The notes under the pieces are model-generated. The model worked only from the letters and a program-made list of their open reading frames with translations. It had not been told where the DNA came from and searched no databases. DNA of 64,000 nt from Bacteroidota bacterium (GTDB lineage: Bacteria; Bacteroidota; Bacteroidia; Bacteroidales; F082): contig JAJRQZ010000181.1 of NCBI GenBank assembly GCA_024279935.1, positions 1 to 64,000 of the forward strand, read 5' to 3'. Shown one piece after another: positions 52,412 to 61,879 of the stretch. Each line of letters opens with the position of its first letter. Position 1 is the stretch's first letter. A program made the position numbers and the translations under genes.

Positions 52412-53599
52412 TTATAAACCAAAAACGAGGTTTATCCTCCCGTACCTAAAATCGTATGCCCCCTCGAATTCCGGCGAGACATAAACATTCTCCAGCTCGA
52501 TGCCAAATCCGCGATAGAAAAATGACAAACCTGCGCTCGCATTCAGAACGCTTCTTTTAACCATCTTATAATCAATAATATATACGCTTTCTTTATTAAA
52601 CATGCCACCTTGGAGCGTTGCATCGTAGCCAATCAAATGCGCATTAACCTTAGTGAAGAACCAAAAGCTGATCTTGCCAGGGTCTTTTTGACGGTGAGCA
52701 ATAACGCTATTTTCCAGCAATTTCCTGAACCTGCCGAACCTAAAAGCAAGCCCGCCCCCCACTTTATCATAAACGGTTCCGATACTGGCATTTGCATTCA
52801 CTTTCACTTCGATGTTTTTTCTGCTTAGCAGAAGTTTTTCAATCAAGAAGGAATAATTGAAGACTATATCGTTCTCAATTTGATTTTGCCAGCCAACAGG
52901 CTCTATATCATGAATGCTCGACTGAACATAATCGCCCATAGAGGCAGGGCCGAGTACGCCTATGGAAATTTCAGCCCACATCCGTAAACCTCTGTCATAA
53001 TTATATGACTCACGGAAATGCCCAAGGCTCAGATAAGCCGAGAAAGGACGGTCATTTATCCTAATTTCCTTCGTATCGGGGTTTACAGGCGTATAAATAT
53101 TTTGCACCAACGACAAGCCCTGAACACTAATATCAGCATTCCGAAATGCCGGGAGCAGCTTTGAGGTGGGCAAACACTGAGCGAAGGGGGAAACCAGTTC
53201 CAGGCGCACACCATTGGTATAATAATAATCTGTATTGTCGAAAATATCGTTATCAAAAACTATTCGTAAAAATGAGGCCGTAAACTTGTTTTTCGGTAAG
53301 TTTCGTTCCATACCACGCTGTTTCAAAACCTCGGCCCCGGCTCCTTTTTTTATTGAAACCATGTTTTCAGGAACCAAGCCGCTCAAGGGCATATTAACTG
53401 AATTATCGTTTATATCGGTTTTTTGGACTAACTGATACCCCTCATGAACAGTCTGCTCAAGTTGTTCAATATTCAGCGGAACTAATGCGGACACGGTTTC
53501 AAAAGGTATTTTTTCATTCTCCGGAAACCGGTAAACACCAACTGTGGCAAAAATCAATATGCAAATTGCCGACAATAAATATTTCAAATACCTTCTCAC
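52412..53599 (-). CDS. LpxR-like outer-membrane lipid A deacylase (DUF2219)
   Basis: 395 residues from a GTG at 53599, chosen because a matching -7 box lies 23 bases upstream. A single N-terminal hydrophobic segment is followed by about 80 unclassified residues. The DUF2219 barrel then starts near residue 107 with FDNDIFDNTDYYYTNGVRLE. RPFSAYLSLGHF, GVLGPASMGDYVQSSIHDIE and PVGWQNQIENDIVFN follow. These contain the Asn-Asp pair and the histidine used by LpxR to remove the 3'-acyloxyacyl chain of lipid A. The N-terminal extension is unusual. Activity is inferred from conserved residues. Confidence 0.85.
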   Translation of the reverse strand: MRRYLKYLLSAICILIFATVGVYRFPENEKIPFETVSALVPLNIEQLEQTVHEGYQLVQKTDINDNSVNMPLSGLVPENMVSIKKGAGAEVLKQRGMERNLPKNKFTASFLRIVFDNDIFDNTDYYYTNGVRLELVSPFAQCLPTSKLLPAFRNADISVQGLSLVQNIYTPVNPDTKEIRINDRPFSAYLSLGHFRESYNYDRGLRMWAEISIGVLGPASMGDYVQSSIHDIEPVGWQNQIENDIVFNYSFLIEKLLLSRKNIEVKVNANASIGTVYDKVGGGLAFRFGRFRKLLENSVIAHRQKDPGKISFWFFTKVNAHLIGYDATLQGGMFNKESVYIIDYKMVKRSVLNASAGLSFFYRGFGIELENVYVSPEFEGAYDFRYGRINLVFGL

Positions 53600-53622
53600 C
53601 TAATTTCAAATTGAATCAAATG

Positions 53623-53630
53623 CAAAGATA
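53623..53630 (-). promoter_or_regulatory. -7 box of the LpxR-like gene
   Basis: TATCTTTG on the minus strand, 23 bases before the GTG at 53599. It supports that start. Confidence 0.5.
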
Positions 53631-53654
53631 ATTGATATTTTAAAAATATTTTCG

Positions 53655-56078
53655 CTAAAAAATCTTAGGAAAAGATTTGGGATCGTATTCATGCATCATA
53701 TTGTAAACTGCATCAAAAACATCTTCGGCATTGGGGTTCGAGAAATAATCACCATCAGTGCTATAAGCCGCTCGGTGAGCTTTGGCCGTAAGTGTCCGGG
53801 GATCCATGTCGAGGCTATAAAACGCATGCTGCTCTTCAATTACCTTTTGCATCATAAATGCCGTTGCGCCCCCGGGGACGTCTTCGTCAAAAAACAAGAC
53901 TTTATTTGTTTTTGCCAGTGATTCTGCAATTAGATGGTTTACATCGAAGGGGATAAGCGACTGAACATCAATAAGCTCGACTTCAATACCAAAACCACTG
54001 AGTTGTTTGGCGGCATCCAGGGCTATTCTAACGCAAGAACCATAAGTAACTAGGGTAACATCCTTGCCCTCTTGAACAATTTCCGGTATTCCCACGGCAG
54101 TATTGAACTCACCGAGGTTGTCGGGAATTTTTTCCCTTAGGCGATAAGCATTCAGGGGTTCTATTATCAAAACCGGCTGATCCGATTCCAGATATGTGTT
54201 ATAGAAGCCTGCAGCCCTGGTAATATTTCTGGGAACTGCCAGATGTACCCCGCGTATTGAGTTGATCACCATGCTCAATGGAGATCCGGAATGCCAAATA
54301 CCTTCAAGCCGGTGACCGCGCGTGCTCACTATCAATGGTGCTTTTTGCCCGCCTTTGGTACGATAATAAAGCGTTGCCAAATCATCGCTCATAACCTGCA
54401 AGCCATATAATAAGTAGTCGAAATACTGTATCTCGGCAATTGGCCGCAAACCGCGCATGGCCATGCCCAATCCCTGGCCGATAATTGTTGCTTCTCGGAT
54501 TCCCGTGTCGAAGATGCGCGAGATACCATATTTTTCCTGCAAGCCCTCATAGGTTTGGTTAACGCCGCCAATGCGCCCTACATCCTCTCCAAACGCAACT
54601 ACCAGAGGATTACTATTAAATATCAGGTCGAAATTATCGCGCAATATCTCCCTGCCCGGAACCATTTTGGAGTTGGCGCTATAAACAGCGGGGCAATGCT
54701 TTACGTTTAGGGCAGATAAATCAGTTTCGCTATAAAGATGTGAGTTATAACGATCTGCATTCTCTTGCATTTCATTTTTCAACCAATTGCCAACATTTTT
54801 CTTCAATGAGTTTTCAGGGTTTGAGCAGTTATCGCAAATGAGCCTCAAAATCTTTTTTGCTGAAGAAACCAGATCCTTTGTAATTGGCTCCCCTACCCTG
54901 GCGAGATCTTTTTTAATTTTCTCGATATCAGATGTTTGAGCACAGTTGCATGTAGTAACATCCACTAACTCAAGAAAATCTTTTTGCCTTTGCTGTATTG
55001 GCTTCAGGAAGTTGTTCCATGCATTTTTACGTGCTTGTTTCACTCTTGCTACAGCCTCGGCTTCAATCCGGCCCAATTCTTCCTCAGAGGCAATCCCGCT
55101 TTCCAGTATCCACTTTTTCATCCGGTTTATGCCATCCAGGTCCGATTCCCTTTGTAGTTGTCGAGGTGTTTTGTATCTCTCGTGCGAGCCGGAGGTCGAG
55201 TGGCCTTGAGGTTGGGTACAATCAACGATATGAAAAAGGACGGGAACATGTTCGTTACGACATATTTTTATGCCCTTCCTGTAAATGTCAATTAACCCGG
55301 GGTAATTGTAGGCACTGGCCTTGAAAATGTGAATCCCATTAGTTTGACCGGTTTTCTGAAAACCTTTAAGCACTTCGGAGATACTTGATTTAGTGGTCTG
55401 GAATTTATTGGGGACCGATATGCCCCATTCATCGTCCCAGACCGATATGGCCATAGGCACTTGCATAACACCTGCCGCATTAATAGTCTCAAAAAAGTAT
55501 CCTTCAGATGTGGAAGCGTCACCAATGGTCCCGAAAGCAACCTCATTACCGTCAAGTGTGAACTTATCGGTATTTACCGGAGTATTGTTTTCCCTAAAAA
55601 ATTTGGAGGCCAAAGCCAAGCCCAGCAAACGTGGCATCTGGCTAGCCGTGGGGGAAGAGTCGGCCGCGGAATTTTTCAGGCCGGCAAGATCCTTCCAGTT
55701 GCCATCAGCATCCAGGCTTCTTGTGGCAAAGTGGTTGTTCATCAAACGTCCGCCGTTTGCGGGATTTGCTTCCAGGTCTGTATCGCCATAAAGCATGGCA
55801 AATATTTCTTCCAGCTTGATTATCCCGGAGGCAAGCATAAAGGTTTGGTCGCGATAATATCCCGAGCGCCAGTCGCCTTTCTCAAAAACACGGGCCATTG
55901 CCAGTTGCGGCACTTCCTTCCCATCACCGAAAATTCCGAACTTTGCCTTGCCAGTAAGCACCTCGCGCCTACCGGTCAAGCTAGCATGACGGCTCTCGTT
56001 GGCAATCCGATAATCGTTGAGGACTTGCTCTTTGCTTAATTTTAACCGCTTAAGGATATTTAAAGTTTTTGTTGTCAT
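53655..56078 (-). CDS. 2-oxoacid dehydrogenase E1, alpha-beta fusion (branched-chain type)
   Basis: About 807 residues. The first half is the TPP-dependent alpha subunit. It contains RDQTFMLASGIIKLEE, the TPP motif FGTIGDASTSEGYFFETINA and HSTSGSHERYKTPRQL. The second half (from about residue 480) is the beta subunit, with VVAFGEDVGRIGGVNQTYEG and FFDEDVPGGATAFMMQKVIE. In most bacteria the two are separate genes. Fused forms occur in Bacteroidota. E1 decarboxylates branched-chain or related 2-oxoacids for transfer to lipoyl E2, and the branched-chain acyl-CoA products feed iso-fatty acid synthesis. I chose the ATG at 56078 (MTTKTLNILKR), supported by a -7 box 21 bases upstream. No E2 or E3 gene is adjacent. 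Confidence 0.9.
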   Translation of the reverse strand: MTTKTLNILKRLKLSKEQVLNDYRIANESRHASLTGRREVLTGKAKFGIFGDGKEVPQLAMARVFEKGDWRSGYYRDQTFMLASGIIKLEEIFAMLYGDTDLEANPANGGRLMNNHFATRSLDADGNWKDLAGLKNSAADSSPTASQMPRLLGLALASKFFRENNTPVNTDKFTLDGNEVAFGTIGDASTSEGYFFETINAAGVMQVPMAISVWDDEWGISVPNKFQTTKSSISEVLKGFQKTGQTNGIHIFKASAYNYPGLIDIYRKGIKICRNEHVPVLFHIVDCTQPQGHSTSGSHERYKTPRQLQRESDLDGINRMKKWILESGIASEEELGRIEAEAVARVKQARKNAWNNFLKPIQQRQKDFLELVDVTTCNCAQTSDIEKIKKDLARVGEPITKDLVSSAKKILRLICDNCSNPENSLKKNVGNWLKNEMQENADRYNSHLYSETDLSALNVKHCPAVYSANSKMVPGREILRDNFDLIFNSNPLVVAFGEDVGRIGGVNQTYEGLQEKYGISRIFDTGIREATIIGQGLGMAMRGLRPIAEIQYFDYLLYGLQVMSDDLATLYYRTKGGQKAPLIVSTRGHRLEGIWHSGSPLSMVINSIRGVHLAVPRNITRAAGFYNTYLESDQPVLIIEPLNAYRLREKIPDNLGEFNTAVGIPEIVQEGKDVTLVTYGSCVRIALDAAKQLSGFGIEVELIDVQSLIPFDVNHLIAESLAKTNKVLFFDEDVPGGATAFMMQKVIEEQHAFYSLDMDPRTLTAKAHRAAYSTDGDYFSNPNAEDVFDAVYNMMHEYDPKSFPKIF

Positions 56079-56099
56079 CAAGAACATTTTATGAGACCG

Positions 56100-56107
56100 C
56101 AAAGGTA
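56100..56107 (-). promoter_or_regulatory. -7 box of the fused E1 gene
   Basis: TACCTTTG on the minus strand, 21 bases before the ATG at 56078. The longer frame from 56102 would start inside this box and is excluded. Confidence 0.6.
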
Positions 56108-56167
56108 ATTAAATTCATTCTAAATAAGAAATCCGCCACAAGCCGGATTTTACTATACATCCTATAT

Positions 56168-56998
56168 TTACCAGTGTATCGTATAAAGCCGGCTAAGTAT
56201 GATGCGCAAGCCAAAATACATTGAAACGGCAAGGATAACAAGGAACCTGGAAATTCCCGGGCGGCGGTCGTCTTCATCGAAATATAGTTTTTCGAGGCTT
56301 GAAACCCGCAGGGCAATAATTAAAACAAGGACGCTGAGGCTTATCCAGGCAAATTTTTCCTGAAACAGCAAGCGCTGCCAGAAATAAATTATTATTAACG
56401 TATATCCGAACAAAAAAGGCAAGATGAATTGCGACATGATAAAGAAGGGGAAGTTGCGCTCGTCAAGCTTGTTGAAATAGGAGTTTGCCGACATCGCCAC
56501 CGGCCTCACCATCAGGAATGCCGTAATAATCAAACCGAAGAAACCGATCAAAGCGACCAGCATTTTCTGGGTATCGTTAAAATACATCCAATTAAAAACG
56601 TGCCCTACACCTGTTTTAAATATATTTCCGATCATCAGGCTGCCAAAGGTTTGGTTGAACGCAATTAAGCTAAGCCATACAAACAACACTTTCATGCGCG
56701 ACTGCTCCTCGGTGAGGCCGAAATAACCGATTAGCGAAACCAATCCCAACAGGAACACCAACAAGGGTCCTGATCCAAAAATCATTTTTACCGAATCGTG
56801 GGTCCATTGATAAGGCTCGATATGATATAGTATTTGATCGAAGTCGAAACTGACATCGAAGCCGAACATAGCCGTTGAAAGCAGTGTTGTAAAGTAGTTT
56901 AGATAAAAGACTATAAGATAGGCAATTACAAAAGAGGATGTTGAGTTTGCAACAACAGACCAAAAATTTGTACGGCTGAGTTTGGTATTGGCTTCCAT
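56168..56998 (-). CDS. Polytopic membrane protein of unknown function
   Basis: About 276 residues with seven likely membrane helices (starting near residues 17, 70, 100, 130, 187, 213 and 252). I recognise no family. Distinct segments are YHIEPYQWTHDSVKMIFGSG, GYFGLTEEQSRMKVLFVWLS and FNQTFGSLMIGN. A charged loop (YFDEDDRRPGISR) precedes the last helix. The helix spacing resembles exporter-like or intramembrane-peptidase folds only superficially. It lies 49 bases after the SPT-like gene and before the fused E1 gene, which has its own promoter. The most likely partner is therefore the SPT-like gene. I chose the ATG at 56998. Confidence 0.7.
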   Translation of the reverse strand: MEANTKLSRTNFWSVVANSTSSFVIAYLIVFYLNYFTTLLSTAMFGFDVSFDFDQILYHIEPYQWTHDSVKMIFGSGPLLVFLLGLVSLIGYFGLTEEQSRMKVLFVWLSLIAFNQTFGSLMIGNIFKTGVGHVFNWMYFNDTQKMLVALIGFFGLIITAFLMVRPVAMSANSYFNKLDERNFPFFIMSQFILPFLFGYTLIIIYFWQRLLFQEKFAWISLSVLVLIIALRVSSLEKLYFDEDDRRPGISRFLVILAVSMYFGLRIILSRLYTIHW

Positions 56999-57047
56999 CG
57001 ATAAAATGCCGGCCAAGTATCAAGTAATACCCGGCAGAACTATGTTT

Positions 57048-58295
57048 TTATTCGGCGGTCATCGCCTTCATTTCCAACTTATACTCCTGGTTATCAAGTT
57101 TTTGCTTAACTTCGGCAAAAGCTTTTACAGTATATTCCACATCTTCCAGGGTATGTATGGCAGTTGGAATCAGCCTTAGCATTATTTGCCCTTTCGGGAT
57201 AACGGGATAAACGACTATGGAGCAGAAGATATTGTAGTTTTCGCGCAGATCGTAAGTAATTTGAGTAGCTTCGGGAATCCCGCCTTTAAGAAAAACTGGC
57301 GTTACAGGTGAAGCCGCAACACCAAGGTCCAGCCCTTTTTCCCTCAATCCCGATTGAAGGGCATTCACTATTCTCCATAAGTTTTCGCGGTGCTCAGGTT
57401 CGTTCTTAAGCATTTCCAAACGCTTCAACGCCCCAATTACCATTGGCATGGGCAATGATTTAGCGTATATCTGCGAGCGCATATTATATTTCAAATACTT
57501 GATGACGCTTTGCTTTGAAGCCACAAACGCTCCAATTCCGGCCATTGATTTGGCAAAAGTCCCGAAATAAAGATCAACCTTGCCCTGTATGCCGAAATGC
57601 TCGTCGGTGCCGGCACCAGTTGGCCCCATTGTGCCAAATCCGTGTGCATCATCGATCAACAGGCGGAAATTATACTTTTCCTTAAAGGCCACGATCTTGT
57701 CAAGCTTGCCCAAATCTCCCGCCATACCGTAAACACCTTCAGTTATTACCAAGATTCCGCCGCCGGTTTTGTCAACTATTTTTGTGGCGCGCTTTAATTC
57801 TTTTTCCAGATTTTCCATATTGTTGTGCGGATAAACAAATCGTTTCCCGAAATGCAGTCTCATCCCATCTATAATACAAGCATGAGCCTCCGAATCATAA
57901 ACAATTACGTCTTTCCTGTCAACCATGGCATTAATGATGGAAACCATGCCCTGGTATCCGTAATTAAGCAAATAGGCACTTTCGCGGTTCACGAACGCTG
58001 CCAGTTTTTGTTCAAGCTCCTCATGGTATTTTGTTTGGCCCGACATCATCCTGGCTCCCATCGGATAAGCCATTCCCCAATCGGCAGCACCCTGTGCATC
58101 GGCTTTCCTGACTTCGGGATTATTGGCCAGCCCAAGGTAGTTGTTTAAACTCCAAACTAACCTCTCCTTTCCCTGAAACATCATCTTATTCGACAGTTCC
58201 CCCTCAAGTTTCGGAAAAACATAATATCCTTCGGCCTGGCTTGCATATTTCCCTAAGGGACCTATTGCCGATTCGCACTTATCAAAAACATCCAT
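57048..58295 (-). CDS. Alpha-oxoamine synthase, probable serine palmitoyltransferase
   Basis: 415 residues of the PLP-dependent alpha-oxoamine synthase family. Visible motifs are WSLNNYLGLANNPEV, the histidine in YDSEAHACIIDG, the DDAHGFGTMGPTG aspartate-histidine pair and the Schiff-base lysine in YFGTFAKSMAGIGAF. A KBL (glycine C-acetyltransferase) is the alternative. The TFAKSM form, rather than GTLGKALGG, and the phylum's sphingolipid production favour serine palmitoyltransferase, which makes 3-ketodihydrosphinganine. The Lys/Glu-rich C-terminal tail ends LEMKAMTAE. A -7 box lies 25 bases upstream. Confidence 0.8.
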   Translation of the reverse strand: MDVFDKCESAIGPLGKYASQAEGYYVFPKLEGELSNKMMFQGKERLVWSLNNYLGLANNPEVRKADAQGAADWGMAYPMGARMMSGQTKYHEELEQKLAAFVNRESAYLLNYGYQGMVSIINAMVDRKDVIVYDSEAHACIIDGMRLHFGKRFVYPHNNMENLEKELKRATKIVDKTGGGILVITEGVYGMAGDLGKLDKIVAFKEKYNFRLLIDDAHGFGTMGPTGAGTDEHFGIQGKVDLYFGTFAKSMAGIGAFVASKQSVIKYLKYNMRSQIYAKSLPMPMVIGALKRLEMLKNEPEHRENLWRIVNALQSGLREKGLDLGVAASPVTPVFLKGGIPEATQITYDLRENYNIFCSIVVYPVIPKGQIMLRLIPTAIHTLEDVEYTVKAFAEVKQKLDNQEYKLEMKAMTAE

Positions 58296-58320
58296 TTTAT
58301 ACCTATTTATATTTAAAGCG

Positions 58321-58328
58321 CAAAAATA
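58321..58328 (-). promoter_or_regulatory. -7 box of the SPT-like gene
   Basis: TATTTTTG on the minus strand, 25 bases before the ATG at 58295. Confidence 0.5.
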
Positions 58329-58620
58329 TGATTATTATCCTATTCATCAAACGATTGTTAACAAATGCTCAATTTACTGGAAGCAGCAATTTATTTTACT
58401 GAATAACCGTACTTTACAGTATTAACATCAAAACATCACAGTGATGTTGCAGTGTTTATCAATTTCATTGATGAAGGAATTGTTTTGCCAAAGCCCTGTT
58501 TGCACAAAGCAACTTATGTTTAGTTCATGTATGATAGAACTGAGCAAAAGTTTGTTGTGCTAAAATCGAAATTTTCACAAACTTAGTTATGTTAAGTATT
58601 TCACAATGATAATTTTCATT
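58329..58620. other. Divergent intergenic region with two palindromes
   Basis: About 290 bases between the SPT-like and aminotransferase promoters. It holds two operator-like palindromes (58432-58448 and 58458-58472) and no ORF of note. The rest is AT-rich and without clear structure. Confidence 0.45.
58432..58448. promoter_or_regulatory. Operator-like palindrome AACATCAC-A-GTGATGTT
   Basis: A perfect 8-base dyad with a one-base centre. A second dyad, ATCAAT-TTC-ATTGAT, lies 25 bases away (centre to centre) at 58458-58472. Both are about 150-190 bases upstream of the aminotransferase -7 box. A dimeric regulator could bind here. No regulator is identified. Confidence 0.4.
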
Positions 58621-58628
58621 TATATTTG
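58621..58628 (+). promoter_or_regulatory. -7 box of the aminotransferase gene
   Basis: TATATTTG, 26 bases before the ATG at 58655. Between them lies a strong Shine-Dalgarno AGGAGG (58644-58649) with 5-base spacing, which is rare among the starts in this window. Confidence 0.6.
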
Positions 58629-58654
58629 CCAATTCTTTTAAACAGGAGGCCAAA

Positions 58655-59863
58655 ATGAAAAAATATATATTATCGAAGAGGGTTTTGAACATGACCGTAT
58701 CGGCGACTCTAAAAATGACCGATATGAGCAGGGAGCTGAAAGCCAAAGGAATAGACGTTATAGCATTAAGCATAGGCGAACCTGACTTCAACACGCCCAT
58801 TAATGTAAAGAATGCCGCCAAAGCAGCCATAGACGATAACCTGACACATTACCCACCCGTTCCCGGCTTGCCGTTATTGAGGGAAGCCATAAGCAATAAA
58901 TTGAAGCGGGACAACAATCTCGACTATCTACCCTCGCAAATAGTTGTTTCCACGGGGGCAAAGCATTCATTGGCAAACGTTTTCATGAGCATACTCGACG
59001 ATGGTGACGAGGTTATCGTACCTTCCCCGTTTTGGGTTTCCTATCCCGAGATGATAAAGCTTGCCGGTGGCAAAATGGTCAAGGTCAGTACTGGGATTGC
59101 CGAAGGTTTTAAGTTAAATCCCCAGCAGCTGGAAGATGCAATCACCAAAAACACCAAAGCATTTCTTTTCAACTCACCAAGCAACCCTACCGGGGCAGTT
59201 TATACTTTTGACGAATTGAAAGGCCTGGCAAAAGTCCTGGAAAAGCACCCTGATATTTTAATTATTGCCGACGAGATTTACGAGTTGATAAACTTTGAGG
59301 GAAAGCATCACAGTTTTGCTTCCTTCGGTAGCTTAAAAGACAGGGTAATATTAATAAACGGGGTGGCGAAGGGTTTTGCCATGACAGGGTGGAGAATCGG
59401 CTATATGGCGGCGCCCCTCGAAATAGCACAGGCCTGCACCAAGCTGCAAGGGCAGTTCACCTCAGGAGCGTCGAGCATTTCCCAGGCGGCTGCGGCCGAG
59501 GCCGTAAACACCGACCCAGGCACCTCCGCTGAGCTGAAAACAATGCTAAAGGAATTCAGGAAGAGAAGGGATTTGTTGATAGAACTGATGAAGCAGATAC
59601 CGGGAATAAAAACAAATGTGCCTGGCGGGGCTTTTTACTTATTTCCCGATATAAGTTATTATTTCGGGAAATCCGATGGCAAAACCATAATTGACAACAG
59701 TAATGATTTATGTATATACCTGCTTGAGAATGCACATGTTGCGCTTGTAGCCGGAGCAGCCTTCGGAAGCCCTGAATGCATAAGAATTTCTTATGCGACA
59801 TCAATTGATAACCTTAAAGAAGCTGTTAAAAGAATATCAGAATCGCTTACGGCACTAAAATAA
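58655..59863 (+). CDS. Aspartate aminotransferase-like class I PLP enzyme
   Basis: 402 residues. Aspartate aminotransferases of the Ib group move an amino group between aspartate and 2-oxoglutarate. The PLP motifs are SIGEPDFNTPINVK, FNSPSNPTGAVYTFDEL, IIADEIYELINFEG and the Schiff-base lysine in GVAKGFAMTGWRIGYMAAP. The arginine that binds the substrate alpha-carboxylate is in CIRISYATS near the C-terminus. The start is supported by AGGAGG five bases upstream. It forms a two-gene unit with the sulfatase gene five bases downstream. Confidence 0.93.
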   Translation: MKKYILSKRVLNMTVSATLKMTDMSRELKAKGIDVIALSIGEPDFNTPINVKNAAKAAIDDNLTHYPPVPGLPLLREAISNKLKRDNNLDYLPSQIVVSTGAKHSLANVFMSILDDGDEVIVPSPFWVSYPEMIKLAGGKMVKVSTGIAEGFKLNPQQLEDAITKNTKAFLFNSPSNPTGAVYTFDELKGLAKVLEKHPDILIIADEIYELINFEGKHHSFASFGSLKDRVILINGVAKGFAMTGWRIGYMAAPLEIAQACTKLQGQFTSGASSISQAAAAEAVNTDPGTSAELKTMLKEFRKRRDLLIELMKQIPGIKTNVPGGAFYLFPDISYYFGKSDGKTIIDNSNDLCIYLLENAHVALVAGAAFGSPECIRISYATSIDNLKEAVKRISESLTALK

Positions 59864-59868
59864 CTATC

Positions 59869-61833
59869 TTGAAAGAATATATAGGCAGAATTTATGAGCT
59901 ACTGAAAAGGATTGGCATCATACTATTGTTTTTTAGCCTGAGCAGGTTGTTTTTTTACTTGTTCAACCTTTCTCTGTTTTCAGACATAGGGTTCGCTCAT
60001 ATCCTAAGAATCATGGTGATAGGACTTAGGTTCGACCTATCCGTAATAGTGTATTTCAATATTTTGATGATATTGATGCACATCTTGCCCTTGGGGAAAG
60101 TCTATTACAATAAATATTACCAACGAACAATAAATTTTTTATTCATATCAATAAACACTATTTTAATATCAATCAACCTATCCGATTCCGTTTTCTATCA
60201 TTTCACACAAAAAAGGTCAACCATCGATGTGCTGAAGTTCATCTTTATCAGCGATGACGCAATTAAGCTGTTGCCAAGGTTTTTATTGGATTATTGGTAT
60301 CTGGGAATATTTGTGGTTGCTGTTGTTTTTGTGTTAAACAAACTAAGCAAAAAAATCGGTCAACGATCCGCACATGAATTCAAGACAACCTTCAAGCAAT
60401 TTGTTTTCAAGGCATTAACCATGTTCATAATTCTTGGCTTTTGTTTGTTGGGTGCGAGGGGAGGAATACAGCTTAGGCCCTTGTCGATGATGCATGCCAC
60501 CACTTCCGGCCCCGCAAAACAGATACCGATAATCCTAAACACGCCCTTCACCCTGATGACAACTTATGGGCATGGCGGCATTAGCAACTATAGCTTCTTT
60601 GACGAAAGTGAGCTGCCACAGTATTATAATGTTGTTAAACAAAAAAGCAATCCGGGAAACTTCAACAACAGGAATGTGGTGATAATTATGTTGGAAAGCT
60701 TCTCAAAAGAGTATGTTGGAAGTTTAAACAATTATAAGGGTTATACTCCTTTTCTGGATTCTTTGCTGGCCAATTCCCTTGCGTTCACAAATGCTTTTTC
60801 AAGCGGGTATCGGTCGATGGACGCCATACCGACTGCCTTGACATCGATACCCTGTTTGATAGACGACCCGATAATCACATCGGTTTACGGCAATAACAAA
60901 TATACTTCGCTAGCCAATTTGCTCAAGGGCAAATCGTATGAAACAGCATTCTTTCACGGGGGCACCAACGGGACTTTAGGGCTTGATGGTTTTGTGAGAT
61001 TTTTGGGTTTCGAAAAATATTATGGTCGTACGGAATACGGCAACGACAACGATTACGATAATTACTGGGGAATTTATGACGAACCATTTCTACAGTTTAT
61101 GATCAAGAAGATCGCCGATATGAAAGAGCCCTTCTTTGCCATGGAATTCACTTTAAGCTCGCATTATCCCTATTCCTTGCCAAAAAAATACGGCAACACT
61201 TTTAAAGAAGGGCCCTTGAGGATTCACAAGGTTGTCAGATATACCGATAATTCCCTGCGAAGGTTTTTTGATGAGGCAAAGGGGGAAAAATGGTTCAAGA
61301 ACACAATATTTATTATTTCGGCCGACCATCCCGCACAATCGGTCATTCCGGGGACCAAAGGCAATTTTGATGATGCAGATAATTTGCCTGACAACCGCTT
61401 ATTAAAATATTATAAAAACACATCCGGCAGATATGCCATACCAATTTTGATCTATCAGCCCGGCGACAGCAGCTTAAACGGAATATATGATGATGTCTTC
61501 CAGCAGTCGGACATAATGCCCACGATTTTGGATTTGCTCAACTTTGACGGAAAATATATCGCATTTGGGAACAGTGCCTTCGACACCGCCGCCGCCCATG
61601 CGGCCTTCCACTACGTAAATGGCTTATACCAAATAACTTATAAAGATTATTGTCTATTGTTCAACGGCGTTGAACCGACAGCACTTTATCTGAAAGACGA
61701 TGTTGGCCACAGCAACAACTTACTAGAAAAAGAACCTGCGATTGCCTTAAAGCTCGAGAATATCTTAAAGGCATATTTACAGGAATATAGTCATCGCATG
61801 CGTAAAAATGATTTACAAATCAAGACAAAATAA
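59869..61833 (+). CDS. LTA-synthase-like membrane sulfatase (alkaline phosphatase superfamily)
   Basis: 654 residues. Five membrane helices occupy about residues 12-185, followed by an extracytoplasmic sulfatase-fold domain. The first metal motif is NVVIIMLESFSKEYVGSL. The nucleophile region is SSGYRSMDAIPTALTSIP, where LtaS has a threonine and this protein probably uses Ser or Thr. HGGTNGTLGLDGFVRF and the second metal site IIISADHPAQSV-like (seen as FIISADHPAQ) follow. Such proteins transfer phosphoglycerol or phosphoethanolamine to envelope glycans or lipids. The start is a TTG at 59869, five bases after the aminotransferase stop. Confidence 0.85.
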   Translation: MKEYIGRIYELLKRIGIILLFFSLSRLFFYLFNLSLFSDIGFAHILRIMVIGLRFDLSVIVYFNILMILMHILPLGKVYYNKYYQRTINFLFISINTILISINLSDSVFYHFTQKRSTIDVLKFIFISDDAIKLLPRFLLDYWYLGIFVVAVVFVLNKLSKKIGQRSAHEFKTTFKQFVFKALTMFIILGFCLLGARGGIQLRPLSMMHATTSGPAKQIPIILNTPFTLMTTYGHGGISNYSFFDESELPQYYNVVKQKSNPGNFNNRNVVIIMLESFSKEYVGSLNNYKGYTPFLDSLLANSLAFTNAFSSGYRSMDAIPTALTSIPCLIDDPIITSVYGNNKYTSLANLLKGKSYETAFFHGGTNGTLGLDGFVRFLGFEKYYGRTEYGNDNDYDNYWGIYDEPFLQFMIKKIADMKEPFFAMEFTLSSHYPYSLPKKYGNTFKEGPLRIHKVVRYTDNSLRRFFDEAKGEKWFKNTIFIISADHPAQSVIPGTKGNFDDADNLPDNRLLKYYKNTSGRYAIPILIYQPGDSSLNGIYDDVFQQSDIMPTILDLLNFDGKYIAFGNSAFDTAAAHAAFHYVNGLYQITYKDYCLLFNGVEPTALYLKDDVGHSNNLLEKEPAIALKLENILKAYLQEYSHRMRKNDLQIKTK

Positions 61834-61851
61834 AAAGACAAGAGGTTTTAT

Positions 61852-61859
61852 TACATTTG
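61852..61859 (+). promoter_or_regulatory. -7 box of the heptose kinase gene
   Basis: TACATTTG, 20 bases before the ATG at 61880. Confidence 0.5.
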
Positions 61860-61879
61860 CAGCAAAATTTTATTGAAAA

